Positions 1 to 10,371 of a DNA stretch of 64,000 nt are shown piece after piece; within the stretch, counting starts at the first letter, position 1; every line of letters starts with the position of its first letter. Both the position numbers and the translations under genes were made by a program. Origin of the DNA: Excoecaria cochinchinensis (lineage: Eukaryota > Streptophyta > Magnoliopsida > Malpighiales > Euphorbiaceae). The DNA lies in NCBI GenBank assembly GCA_947683425.1, contig CANTUQ010000070.1, forward strand, positions 8,387,501-8,451,500. Direction: 5' to 3'. The notes beneath the pieces are model-generated. The model was not told the DNA's origin. It did no database searches and saw only the letters and a list, made by a program, of their open reading frames with translations.

Positions 1-170
1 GGTGGGGCTAGGTGGCCCACAAAGGGAGCCACCACCCCTTGAAATTTTTAAAATTAAATTATTATCAATAAATTTTAATTTTTTTTTCCAAAAAAAAAAG
101 GTTTTAGGTCCACATGAAATTTTTAATATTATATTTTTACTTGTGAAGTTCTATATTTTTTTTAAATAAA
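1..170. other. AT-rich stretch, nothing recognised
   Basis: A short GC-containing start followed by A/T runs. No coding signal or repeat match inside the window. Homology to the 3' LTR at 8154-8669 begins only at about 171, so this stretch is either flanking DNA or an insertion that cut the 5' LTR. Confidence 0.4.
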
Positions 171-537
171 ATTAGTATGGCATGTTCGATTGTACTGATA
201 GGGCACGCCCCTTATCAGTCCACTGAGACAGGTTGCCCTCTTTCATATCACCGCCATAACCTATTCTGACATTAGAGTAGGCCACTCAAGTGAATTTATA
301 CACTTATATAAATACTAAGTCATGGGCACTCAAGTAACACGATTCCATCTAAGAGACTCTCTCTATATTTTCTCTCTAAGTCTCTCACTAACTTAACCAT
401 CGGAGTGTTAATTCCCTGCATGCCGGGGTTAGTCTTCATCTGTCTTGTAGATCGGCCACTACTTACTATGGATAGTCTCTAGCTTGTTTTGCCTCCTAAC
501 CATCTCGTTCCTAGTTCTAACATTCCAGAACTTATCA
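171..537 (+). repeat. 5' LTR of Tat-type element, 5' truncated
   Basis: It aligns with the right LTR from ATTAGTATGGCA (right copy ATTAGCATGGCA) to the terminal TCA at 537. Shared blocks include GAGTAGGCCACTCA, AAATACTAAGTCATGGGCAC and CTAACCATCTCGTTCCT. About 100 bp of the U3 end present in the right copy are missing. A right-copy duplication (GGATCGGCCACTGCTTACT twice near 8580) is absent here. Confidence 0.75.
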
Positions 538-562
538 TTTAGTGCTTTCATTGAGAGTCGAA
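538..562 (+). promoter_or_regulatory. Putative primer-binding-site region
   Basis: Directly after the LTR end the sequence reads TTTAGTGCTTTCATTGAGAG. This is where minus-strand priming would start. The tRNA cannot be assigned with certainty from this diverged copy. Confidence 0.3.
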
Positions 563-1399
563 TGGTAGAGTCTAGACGCTTAAGAGTAGAGAGAAACGAC
601 CAATCGGATAACAATCGAGTAAGATTGAGGCCTGCCTAGATTGGGTGAACCCCTAGGATCCCCTGTTCCTGAAAACCTCATCTTCAAGCTCAAGTCATAC
701 CCCAGTCACCATAAGTGACATAAGAGCCATTCTTGATGACTTTAGCAAGAGCATAATGCAACCTATCAAGAGAAGCGAGCAACCTTTGGAATTGATAAGG
801 AGCTCTAAAGTTAGCCTTAAAAGAAGAAAGGAAGAGAAACAAAGAAAGCAAAGGATTGTAATCTGAGAATCAGGAAACGTGAGTCAGGGAAAGCCCAGCA
901 CCCGCTCCAATGCTCATGAGTTGAGTAAAAAGAGCAAAGGAAAAGGAAAATTATTTCCCAAAAAAGGACCCCTTTTTCCCCGTGAGTTACCCTTCTTATG
1001 AGCCAAAATGGTCGCAATCATCTTTGACTTCAGAAAAGACGATTTGTCATAGGAATACGATTTGACCTAGAAGACTTCGTTTGGTAACAATGTTACCTCC
1101 CCCTTCTGTCGAAAAATAAAAGAGACAGAGCTTCCCCTAAGACTCAGAGAAATTCAAATGCCAAAGTATACGAGCAAGACTTACCCAAAGGCCCGCCTCT
1201 ACGAGTTCTTGGTGAAAATTGCAACATATTCTTGCAACAACCGGGTATTTTGAAGAGTTTCCCTTATAACTTTAATGAATGATATGTTAAGGTTGTTCCA
1301 GAGCCTTCCCTAAGGCTCAATCACCTCCTTTAAGCAAATCTAAGAGCTTTTCGTAGCAAGATTCACTCGACTCAGACGACGAAAATGATTGGCGATCTA

Positions 1400-2070
1400 T
1401 GCGATATGACCAAAAACCCCATGAAAGTCTCTGATACTACATGGAGAGGTTCCAAGTGCTCGCCATGGAAATCAAGAATGTCTGCCTTAAAGAGGTGGTA
1501 AAAGCACTGCGGATAAACGTCAGAAGTTTCCCTTTATCCGAGTCCCTTAGGATTGAGCCTTTAACAGACATAAGCAACTTAATAAAGAGGGTCGAGATTT
1601 CATTCCATTAGATGAAACCATCATCACTGATAGAGAAGACAAACACTAGTCGAAAGGCTGTATTTCCCACCACGAACAGGCAAACGACCTCGATTTCCTC
1701 CCAGTATGGCCAATCGGCAATAGCCCCATGTAAGTGTATTCGATAGGCTATAGTTTCTACCAGTCAGGGACGATCGACTGAGGTCTTCGCAGCATCCAAG
1801 CCAACAGTCAGAGAGGATTAAGCAAACAAAATAAAAAGGAGGTCTGAAAGCCATGATAAAAATTCGGCTAAAAACCACACTGAGCCTAATGCTAGGCCTA
1901 CTAAAGTTCTCCAATTGATAAGAGATAGGCATCAAGTCAGATGGCCAAAAAGGCTATCCAATCAAATGCTCACTCTAAGAGACAAGAGCAAATACTGTGA
2001 TTTCCAAAAGGATGTTGGTCACGCAACCGACAAGTGCAATGCATTGAGGGATAAAATAGAAAGGCTTTAA
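1400..2070 (+). pseudogene. Gag pseudogene of the Tat-type element
   Basis: Several frames read like a gypsy Gag capsid. Near 1436-1515 a frame gives YYMERFQVLAMEIKNV followed by a run ending RSFPLSESLR. This resembles the conserved capsid helix region in which a short Y..RF segment precedes an F..SL core. At 1990-2067 the frame reads KYCDFQKDVGHATDKC then NALRDKIERL, the usual Tat-type nucleocapsid motif of form YCxFxxDxGHxTxxC, and ends at a TAA. Stops and frameshifts between these blocks make it non-functional. In the family this protein packages element RNA. Assignment rests on the nucleocapsid motif and the LTR context. Confidence 0.65.
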
Positions 2071-3945
2071 CATGAAGGCTTTCTGGAGAAATTAGTATGG
2101 TGTACGCATAAAAGCCTCGACAATTCCCCTTCTAAAAAAACACACCTATCAAACAACGATTGAAGAGACAAAAAGTTGAGCTAATCTTAACAGGAGATAA
2201 GACATCCCTCCACAAACCATGAAAAACCTTTTCAAAATGTTGATGTTTTCCCTGTGAGTTAGGTAAAAAAGGATTAAGGGAAAGATAAAATGTTCCCTAC
2301 AAGTAGGAGATGTAACGTCCCTCCCTAGAGTCACGAAGAACCATTTAAAAAATTGACCAAATCACGAAGAACCCTTCAAACGAGGAATCATCTCCGCACA
2401 AAGAGTGGGGGTAAAAACCCCAAGAGGCCCCACGGACACTGTCTGATGGAAAGAAGTCGGGGACAATTCTAAAATCGTTGTATCCCCCACTTATCTGGTA
2501 AAATTCGACCGAACAGATGGATAAGGAAAAGGATAGCTGAAAGGGAGGATTTTTCTTTCCAAATTATGTGGAACTAATCAACCAATAACTCGAGCCTCCC
2601 AGTATTTCCCTATTGGAAAAAACACCAAAAAGAACAGTAAAAGCCGCCACTCTTTTTGCTCACTTATAAACCAACCAAGAGGAAGAAAAGAAGGGCGGCA
2701 GGGAAGGTATACTCTTATTAAGCTTAAAAGAAAAGAGAACACATTCTAAAAGCTTAACGAAAGCCTAAAATCCCATCTTCATTCTAAGATAAGACGAAAA
2801 AAACATATGCTCGTCCCAAGCTAAGACGAAATAAACAGCGCTCTACACTGATAATCGTCGTGACGAGCGAAACTTCCAAGCATACTGGAAGATCAATCAC
2901 GGCCATCCAATAGGATGAGTATGCTAGGAAGAAAAGCAGAAGAGGAGTATCGACATGAATACCTCCACATAGATCTGAATCGATAAATGACGACATTCGG
3001 ATAATGGGACTGGTTAAATTCTTTTAATATAAGAAACGACTTCCAAGAAGAAGAAAAATGCCCCGAGAATAGAGAAGCTCCATCCGGGACAAGGCAGGTT
3101 GAACAAAATGCTGTAAACGTTTCTAGTTGATCCGGGTTACTTTGCTTAATGACCAAAAATATCCCAAATATTAACCTAAAAACTCTTCTTATGCATGCAT
3201 CCACAACGGTTCAGGGTAGATAAAGACAAAGAAAATATAATTCAAGTGAAGAAGCCAATTGATCAGGAACATAGTGATTCTCGTCAAACTCTCTCCCACA
3301 CATGATACTAAAAAATCTGAATCAATCGTCCCCAACATGGGAACCTATTGACTTGCCTATACGTAAAAAGACTGGGCGACTCTCAAAACAGACACTAAAA
3401 AAAGTGCGAATGTCTATCATTTGGTAGAAGCGTAGGAGAAGGCTATAAAGCCTTAATTCTTTCGAAGCCCAAAAGAGAAGAAGATTGCATAAAGGAGCTA
3501 GGACTCCTCACAAATCTTATTCATAGAAAGCACATCTTAACAAGAGAAGATAGTCAAGATCCTGGCCATTCTAAGCTAAAAAGAAGTAGAAGCAATCCTC
3601 CAAATAATGAAAATTCAACACAATATTATGTCTATAGGGCAAAAAGAGGTACCTTTTGTAATATTATATTCTAATTAAATTAATTATTAAACATACATGT
3701 TGCATATCCTTAAGAATTTTATGAATTGATTACTCATTTTTCTTAAAAAAGTGAAACCGATAAAGTCACAATGTGACCGTTGTGTTTAACAACCCCTGAA
3801 CATTCGATATAAAACCAGTTCAAAGTGGTTCAAAGACCCTTGAATGATCGGTACAGTCCATTTCAGAGCGATCCATAGACCCCTGAAAGATCGGACTTAT
3901 TTCGAGAGGATAAAACAAAGAGTTCACCTTAGAGAAGTCCACGGA
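2071..3945 (+). other. Decayed internal region, no recognisable pol
   Basis: I translated parts of this interval and found no protease DSG/DTG, reverse transcriptase xDD or integrase motifs. It holds short open frames without family resemblance. From about 3780 it grades into degenerate repeats of about 55-60 bp (GACCCTTGAATGATCGG, GACCCCTGAAAGATCGG, GACTCCTGAAGGACGAG) that precede the 51-bp array. Confidence 0.5.
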
Positions 3946-4235
3946 CTCCTGAAGGACGAGCAGATGAAAGCCAAAACATCCGATCGTAAATAATTTACTT
4001 CAAATGATGACTCACGAAAGCCAAAACATCCGATTATAGATAATTCGCTTCGGTCGATGACTCCTAAAAGCTGAAACATCCGATCGTAGATAATTCGCTT
4101 TAGTCAATAAATTCCCAAAAGATGAATAAACGAATCATACAACATTCGCTTCGGTCGACAAACTCCCGAAAGAAAAATAAACAAGTCATAAAACATTTGC
4201 TTTGATCGATAAATTGCCGAAAGGCGAATAATGAA
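3946..4235 (+). repeat. About 51-bp tandem repeat, 5-6 diverged units
   Basis: Successive units start at about 3946, 4011, 4061, 4112, 4163 and 4214. They share the pattern CTC-C-GAAAGC--AAACATCCGAT, then AGATAATTCGCTTCGGTCGAT. Unit lengths are 65 (with an insertion), 50, 51, 51 and 51 bp, then a partial unit. The array lies in the 3' part of the Tat-type element. Tandem repeats in 3' untranslated regions are a known property of Tat-lineage retrotransposons. Confidence 0.8.
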
Positions 4236-4559
4236 CCGATATTGATCATATCATCAAGTTAGCAGCATGCATTCCTTGCAAATGAATTGCAAAGTCATGT
4301 ACCCGGTTACGACTATCCGATCTGGATTGATTATTTATTGCAAAATTCGGTTACAATTCAAAAATAAAATCGAGTATGATTATCGAATCGATTTAAGGAA
4401 CATTACTTTAACAAAACTAAAGTAAGTGTTATTTCTTCAAGAAACAATACAAGCAATAAATTGATTTTCTAATTTTCACATAAGGGCTAAGAGCTTTCTA
4501 CAAACGGCATCTTCTAGGAAAGAAAAACACACTAAAGTTAGAAGGATACGAAGGACCAA

Positions 4560-5380
4560 ACATTTCTAGGTAGGACAAATATCAACGAAATCGCACATCC
4601 TCCTACTCTTCCTCCTTCTTCTCTTCTTCAGTTTTGAACTGCTATCCCTCTAAACCTCAGAAGTGGTGCAGAATGGGAAGTTGGGAAAGAAATGACAAAA
4701 ATGGAGGGAAAAGCACAGATTTCATGGCTAATTACCTATTTTTAACATGTAATGCCATGAGAAGGGAAATCGCACCAAGGAAATCATGTTCATCCATCTT
4801 CCTAAAGTGGGAAAAGATGTGAAAGCCAGAAATTTTAAAAGGTTTAAGATGTTTAAACTCCATGATAAAGAAATTATGAGAAGAAATAAGGAGGGAGAAA
4901 TAAAGGCTTTGGAGAAAGAAGGGAAATAAAGGATATCTACTTACTGGGAAACCTTCCTTTAAGAAGCTAAAACGGAAAAGCCATATGGCAATTAGGGATT
5001 AGAGCATTTCAAAAGGCACCCAGAAACGAGGAGTCGCCAAAATGAGCACTACTAATGAAGCGATAATGAGGTGGTTGAATTGGAAAAATGAGCAACGTTA
5101 GCAGAAAACAGCAGCATGTTCAAAGAATCGACATAAATGCACAAAGATATAAATGCACACGGAAATAGAAGCAATCAAAGCTGATTGAGTCAACATAGTC
5201 TCTCTTTAAAAAGATCTCCCCTCTTAGATCAGATTGAACCACTCAGAAGGGAGGTAAAGGATCACACATTAGGCTTGATCAGGACAACGCTATCTCACAC
5301 CTGCTCTGTATCGTGTCACCACAACCTACCCTGATATTAGGATAGGCCACACGAGTGCTAAGGGAAAAAGCACTGCTGAT
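4560..5380 (+). repeat. Partial second copy of the element's 3' region and LTR
   Basis: This stretch resembles 7480-8390. Matching blocks include TTCATC(CA)TCTTCCTAAA(G/A)TG, AAGAAGCTAAAA-GG with AAGCCATATGGC/AAGCCATGTGAC, and an LTR-like block near 5310-5360 (TGTCACCACAACCTACCCTG, then ATTAGGATAGGCCAC). It looks like the 3' end of an older related insertion, or a segmental duplication inside the element, broken before the solo LTR at 5905. Confidence 0.5.
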
Positions 5381-5904
5381 CCGATTGGTTGGAGCCCAAC
5401 TGTGACTTCAGAGAAGTCAAACAGACTCTCGAAGGCCGAAACGACCAACAAGGCAGACCAAACACGCCGATCGGCTAACACAAACAAAGGAAATAAATCC
5501 CACTCAAAAAAGAGCATTCGACCAAAAATTCTCGCTTTGGAGAGGCGAAAAATTCCATCCCAAGTCAGATAATGAAGGTCATATCTGATTTGAATGTATG
5601 CTCAAAGGAACCAAGAGAACTAGTTATCTGTGTGTGTGTTATTCAAAAATCCATAAGGGATTATCTGTTTTGATTGATTCTTGCACCGATCATGACTTTT
5701 CGATCGATGCACTTCAATTTAAAGGAATTTACGAAGGGTAATTTGTTAGCATCAATCACGGCCACCCAATCTGACCCACTTCGAATGTTAATATCATATG
5801 TTTCAATTCCCAAGTTAAATAACAAAACTGATCATGTTTTCGATCAGGTTATTAGCTTAGTCGAACTTAGAAAAAAGAAAAAGAAAAGAAGAAGAAATCA
5901 ACAA
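5381..5904. other. Unassigned internal sequence
   Basis: No LTR, TIR or coding similarity was recognised. It contains an unsupported 77-codon open frame (5674-5907) ending in a lysine/arginine-rich purine tract, which looks like low-complexity sequence rather than a gene. Confidence 0.4.
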
Positions 5905-7318
5905 TAGTTTTTAAGTGCTTAATTTTATATATTTTTACTTGATTTTCTCCTATTTTTTTGCATTAATTTCCAGCCAATTTGGAATTTTTTACTTGTTTTG
6001 TGATTTTAACCATTTCGGGGCCAAATTAGTAAGAAAGGTATGAATTGTGACTAATTGGAGTTGATTTGGAGCAGCCATGAAAATTTAAAAAAGATTGGAA
6101 GCAAAAAGCTGAATCTGGAGTTAGCCTTACCCAAGGTTAAGAGGCAAGAGTAAGCTTTGGCCTTTCCCAAGGAGTCACGACAACAGAGTACTAGCCTTAT
6201 AGTTTTAAATTTAAAGTTTTCTTAGCCGCCAGCTGTACTCAATCTAATTTTTAGGTATAATTAGGCTTTAATTTAGGAGATAAAAGGTAGTATTTTTAAG
6301 AAGATTAAATTATATTTAATATTTTTATTTTATTTTTCAAATTTGGATAGGATTAAACTACTTTCCTAAACTTTAGGATTTTTATTTATTTAGGGAACAA
6401 TAACGTGAATAGTAGATTGACCTCTTCCTCTTTTTCGTCCTTCTAAGCACTGTAACTTCTAGTTTTCAATTCTTATTTTGTTTTGGTTCTTGGCCATGAT
6501 TGGCTAAAGTTTTATCATAGTAAAAGATTAATTCAAGGGCAGGATTCAACAAAATTACTGTGAGATTGTTCTTACTTATTTTTCCTCTTTAATTTTATAT
6601 GGTGTTCATGTATTTACTGTGGTTTAGAGAAACTATATGTCAATTATTATTTATTATTTACGCAATAAGGGCCCATTGTTTATTTAATTAAATAGCATAT
6701 AGCTAATTGAGGATGTTAAATCCATAATTGTTTGATAAAATCAATAAAAATTGGCAAGTAGTATAACAACACTGAGAAGAGTTGTTGTATTAAGTAAATG
6801 CATGATTTGATTTAAATCAGTCTCAATAAGAAATTGGTTAACTTAGATTGGGTCTTTCTAATTCATAAAACTATCAATAAATTAAATCTTGCCAATAAGA
6901 GAAAACTATTTATTAGTTAAGGGTTAATTACAATCTTACTTGATTAGTCTATTAATACGGAAAGATTGGTCGGAAGCGCTAAGCCAACGACCATAACCAA
7001 TCCATTGCATGATTCTAGAGTTATTTTTTCATCTGTAATCAGTAAAATTGAATCCTGTGCTGCGAATGCCTTTGACTAGAGTTTCTCATCTTTTATTTTT
7101 ATTTATTTTTCTGCATTTTATTTGTTATTATTTTAATTCTGCATTTTTTTTTTATCTTTGATCCATAAAAATCCCCATTTTATTTTTATTGTTTATTTCT
7201 GGTAATTCAAAGAATTAAAACTCGATTAATTCCTGTGGATTCAACCCTGCTCATCGCTATTTACAAAAATCTTAGTTAGAGTATGAATTTTTTTTTTGTT
7301 GGTTTTCGACACCCATCA
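5905..7318 (+). mobile_element. Probable solo LTR of a gypsy-type element
   Basis: About 1.4 kb of AT-rich sequence ends in GGTTTTCGACACCCATCA, the form of a plant gypsy LTR end (compare GGATTCGACCCCTGTCA at the end of the Athila LTR in this window, minus strand). Part of it (6939-7090) matches the reverse complement of 8860-9015, for example TACGGAAAGATTGGTCG and CAGTAAAATTGAATC. No internal domain follows, so it appears as a solo LTR. Its left boundary near 5905 is approximate and a target-site duplication is only suggested (ACAAT/ACAGT). Confidence 0.55.
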
Positions 7319-8139
7319 ACAGTGAACTAGAAATTGGGAATTCTATTAAAATTTCTAAGATATAAGAGAAATACAAAGGAAATTATCCTATCTAACACTT
7401 TGGTGCTGATCGAGTATAGCATTTCTGAAATGGGGCACTGCGCTCACCTAGATACTAAAGAAATATCCAGTTTGCTTGTTTTTGCGTCTCTCCATAAAAA
7501 TGACTGGAATCTGCAAGCTTTCCCATCCTCAGCTTCAAATCACCATCTTCCCAATTTCCCGTAGTGGTGAAAAATGGAAAATAGAGGGAAAATGAAAAGG
7601 AAAATCAAGAAAATTGAGAAGAAAGAACATATTTGGAACAAAGAGGCCCCCTAATTTGAGAGCAAAGAGCACCTTGTTTCAGCTTCCATTTCATCTGACA
7701 CAGAGAAACACTGCGGTCAGAGGCCCATACTTCCCTCCGTCAAGGAAGCAAAATTCGTTCATCTTCCTAAAATGATTAAAAGTTGGAAAAAATGAGGACA
7801 AGAAAATTTTCAGATGCTTAAACAGCTCAATGAGAAAGTGTTACAGAAGATAGAAATCTAGAAAATACTTGTGAAGAAAAGCAGCGGGATAAATCACCTA
7901 TTTATAGGATAAAAACTTCCTCTGCAAGACAAGAAGCTAAAAAGGTTTAAGCCATGTGACAGAGAAGATGAGAAGACGGAACAATACTAACAAATAGTCC
8001 TCATAGTGAGAACGTCGAACGAAGCGCCTATCACTTAATACACAAAAAATTCTGAAAATGAAGCGTCACCATTAATGAGCACGGATGGCGAAACAACGAG
8101 CAATTAGAGGCCCCCGATCGTCATTCGATAGAGTCCGTT
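7319..8139 (+). other. 3' untranslated region of the Tat-type element
   Basis: Non-coding purine-rich sequence between the nested solo LTR and the polypurine tract. From 7480 it is related to 4560-5060. A 76-codon open frame at 7334-7564 has no supporting similarity. Confidence 0.45.
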
Positions 8140-8153
8140 CGAAGGGGGACAAA
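8140..8153 (+). promoter_or_regulatory. Polypurine tract before the 3' LTR
   Basis: CGAAGGGGGACAAA lies immediately before TGATAATACCC, the LTR start. This is the expected plus-strand primer for reverse transcription. Confidence 0.75.
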
Positions 8154-8669
8154 TGATAATACCCATTATCTTCAGGCATAAGTCAAGGCCCAAGTCAGGC
8201 CCAAAGCCATAAGGCCAAGACACGTGACACAAGACACCCAAGAAAGTCAACAAACCATTAGCATGGCAAGTCCAATCAGACTGATAAGGCATCCCCCCTA
8301 TCAGTCCACTGACACACACCACTGCCTTATCATCCAGCTTACTCTCTTTCACATCACCGCTATAGCCTACTCTGACACTAGAGTAGGCCACTCAGGTAGA
8401 TTTATACACTTAAACAAATACTAAGTCATGGGCACTCAAGTAATACGATTCCAACTAAGAGACTCTCTCTCTATATTTTCTGTCTAAGTCTCTCACTAAC
8501 TTAAACATCAAAGTGCTAATTCCCTTGCACGCCAAGGGGTTAGTCTTCATCTGTCTTGCAGGTCGACCACTGCTTACTATGGATCGGCCACTGCTTACTG
8601 TGGATCAGCTCTAGCTTGTTTTTCCTCCTAACCATCTCGTTCCTTGTTCTAACATTCTAGAACTAATCA
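8154..8669 (+). repeat. 3' LTR of Tat-type element
   Basis: It begins TGATAATACCCATTATC and ends CTAGAACTAATCA, 516 bp, and aligns with 171-537. The start is fixed by the polypurine tract and the TG, and the end by the matching end of the 5' copy. Confidence 0.8.
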
Positions 8670-8859
8670 GTTATATATTTAAAAAATATTGGTATTCACT
8701 TCAAATTATTAGATTTTTCATATAAAAAACACTTAACATTTATTTTCCGGCTCCAAATATGAATTTCCAATTTTTCCCCTAAAATATATAAATCAAGTGA
8801 TGTAGAGCTCCCAAAGGTAGGTTTAGACTGAAAGCTAAAGGTACGAGTTAACTAATGAT

Positions 8860-9790
8860 CCAATTAGTGATGAGAAACTCCAGTTAAAGGTGTTCGCGGA
8901 ACAAGATTCAATTTTACTGATCACGGATAAAAAGATAAATCTAAAATCATGTAATAGACCGGTTATAGTCATCAGCTTAGTGCTATCGACCAATCTTTCC
9001 GTACTAATAAACTAACCAAATAAGACTGTAATTAACTTCTAACCAATAAAAATCATTTACACGTAAAAAAAATTCAATTTACTGGCAGTTTTATGAACTA
9101 GAAAGATCCGACCTAAACCAACAAATTAACAAGCGAGGTTAATTCAAACCAAATCATGCATTTATTTAATAAAACATTCTCAGTATTATTATACTAATTT
9201 TCACTTGTTATTGAATCTACTAAACAATTACGGATTTAATATCTGCATTTAGTTATATATTATTTAATTAAATGAACAATGGGCCCTTATAGATCACAAA
9301 ACAAATAACAATGGGAATGTGATTTCTTTAAATCACAGTAAATAATATGAACATTATAAAAAGTTAAAAGAGAAAAATAAAGTAAGAACAATCTCACAAT
9401 AGTTTGTTGTATTCTGCCCTTAGATTAACTTTTAACTAGAAATAAAAAATTTAGCCACTCATGGCCATAAATAAATCACAAATATTCAATCAAAAATTCC
9501 AATTACAGAGTTGAAAATAAACTAGAGAAAGAAGAAGAAGGAAACTCGCATTTCTTTTCTTCTTAAATATTCCTAAAATTAAGAAAAGTGATTCAATCAT
9601 TTCCAAACAAGGAAAATAAAATAAAATATTTAAATACAATCCAAACTTTCTAAAACTACTGCTTTCTAATCACTAAATTATAAGCTAAATATTTCTCAAA
9701 ACACATAAATTATAGGCTAAATATTTTTAAAGAAGAATAAAATTGCCACCCCTGGTCAGAGTTTTTCAATATTCTTTTTTTTTTTTTTTC
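8860..9790 (-). repeat. Inverted LTR-like copy related to 5905-7318
   Basis: The reverse complement of 8860-9400 aligns to 6600-7090 in order. It shares CGGAAAGATTGGTCG, AATTGAATC(T/C)TGT, AGAAACTC-type blocks and the (A/T)GGGCCCATTGTT / AACAATGGGCCCTTAT block. The two copies therefore face each other across the Tat-type 3' LTR. Boundaries are uncertain. Confidence 0.6.
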
Positions 9791-9894
9791 TCAAATTGAT
9801 CAAACATAATTTTTAGTTGGAATCGATTAAAATAATTCTCTCTCTAATACTTATTTAACTTTAAATATTAAACTTGTTAATGGTAGTAGAACAC

Positions 9895-10020
9895 TATTTT
9901 TTTTTTCCTTTTTTGATAAGCCAAATATTATTGATATCAGAGTCAGTTAGCCAAAACCAGCCTACTGACCGCAGAAATACATCAAAAACCACGAAAACAG
10001 AATAAGAAACCAAGATTCAA
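9895..10020 (-). repeat. Possible LINE 3' tail
   Basis: Read on the minus strand, the segment ends ATCAATAATATTTGGC, then TTATCAAAAAAGG and an A-run. This is the style of plant L1-type 3' ends next to a poly(A) tail. Only about 120 bp can be seen and no endonuclease or reverse transcriptase is present. Confidence 0.3.
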
Positions 10021-10283
10021 ACCACATGTAATCTAGAGATTTTTTCTCTTTATGAAGTTTAATTATACCATATGTAATCTAGGTCCGGACAGCGTGGCAA
10101 ATGGACATGTGCCTAATCTGTGGGTGAGATTAAAAGAATAAATCTGTGGATGACCTACAGTTCCCCAAATCTCATCTTCTAACTTTCTTTTTCCTCAACA
10201 TGTTAAACGTTTAGGTGGAACTTTTGGTATATTTTAACTGAAAATCAAACCAACAAAACGAAGATCCATTCCAACTCATATTG

Positions 10284-10292
10284 TATTTATAT
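10284..10292 (+). promoter_or_regulatory. Candidate TATA element of the laccase gene
   Basis: TATTTATAT lies about 80 bp before the laccase ATG, a plausible distance for a short leader. The region is AT-rich, so this could be chance. Confidence 0.3.
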
Positions 10293-10371
10293 CTCCAATA
10301 AAATGGCATGTGATATTTACAACTTTAAATTATTAAAATATTCAGGGTTACAGAACAAGAAGAAGAAGAAA

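Larger units (their letters stand above)
171..8669 (+). mobile_element. Degenerate Tat-type Ty3/gypsy retrotransposon, composite
   Basis: Two related LTR copies (171-537 and 8154-8669) lie in direct orientation about 7.6 kb apart. Between them are a gag relic with a zinc-knuckle-like motif, a tandem-repeat block, and a polypurine tract directly before the right LTR. The U5 part of both LTRs contains CTAACTTAA followed by a CATCGGAGTG-like motif (CATCAAAGTG in the right copy), which I associate with Tat/Retand-type LTRs. No protease, reverse transcriptase or integrase could be recognised, so pol is deleted or decayed. A second partial copy of the 3' region (4560-5380) and a foreign solo LTR (5905-7318) mean the interval is probably a nest of more than one insertion rather than one simple element. 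Confidence 0.65.

Noticed and set aside
3946..4235. Regular repeats as a possible CRISPR array
   Set aside because: Units are contiguous and diverged with no unique spacers, in a eukaryotic retroelement.
5674..5907. 77-codon plus-strand frame as a small gene
   Set aside because: It ends in a purine-run Lys/Arg tail, has no promoter or domain, and lies in decayed element sequence.
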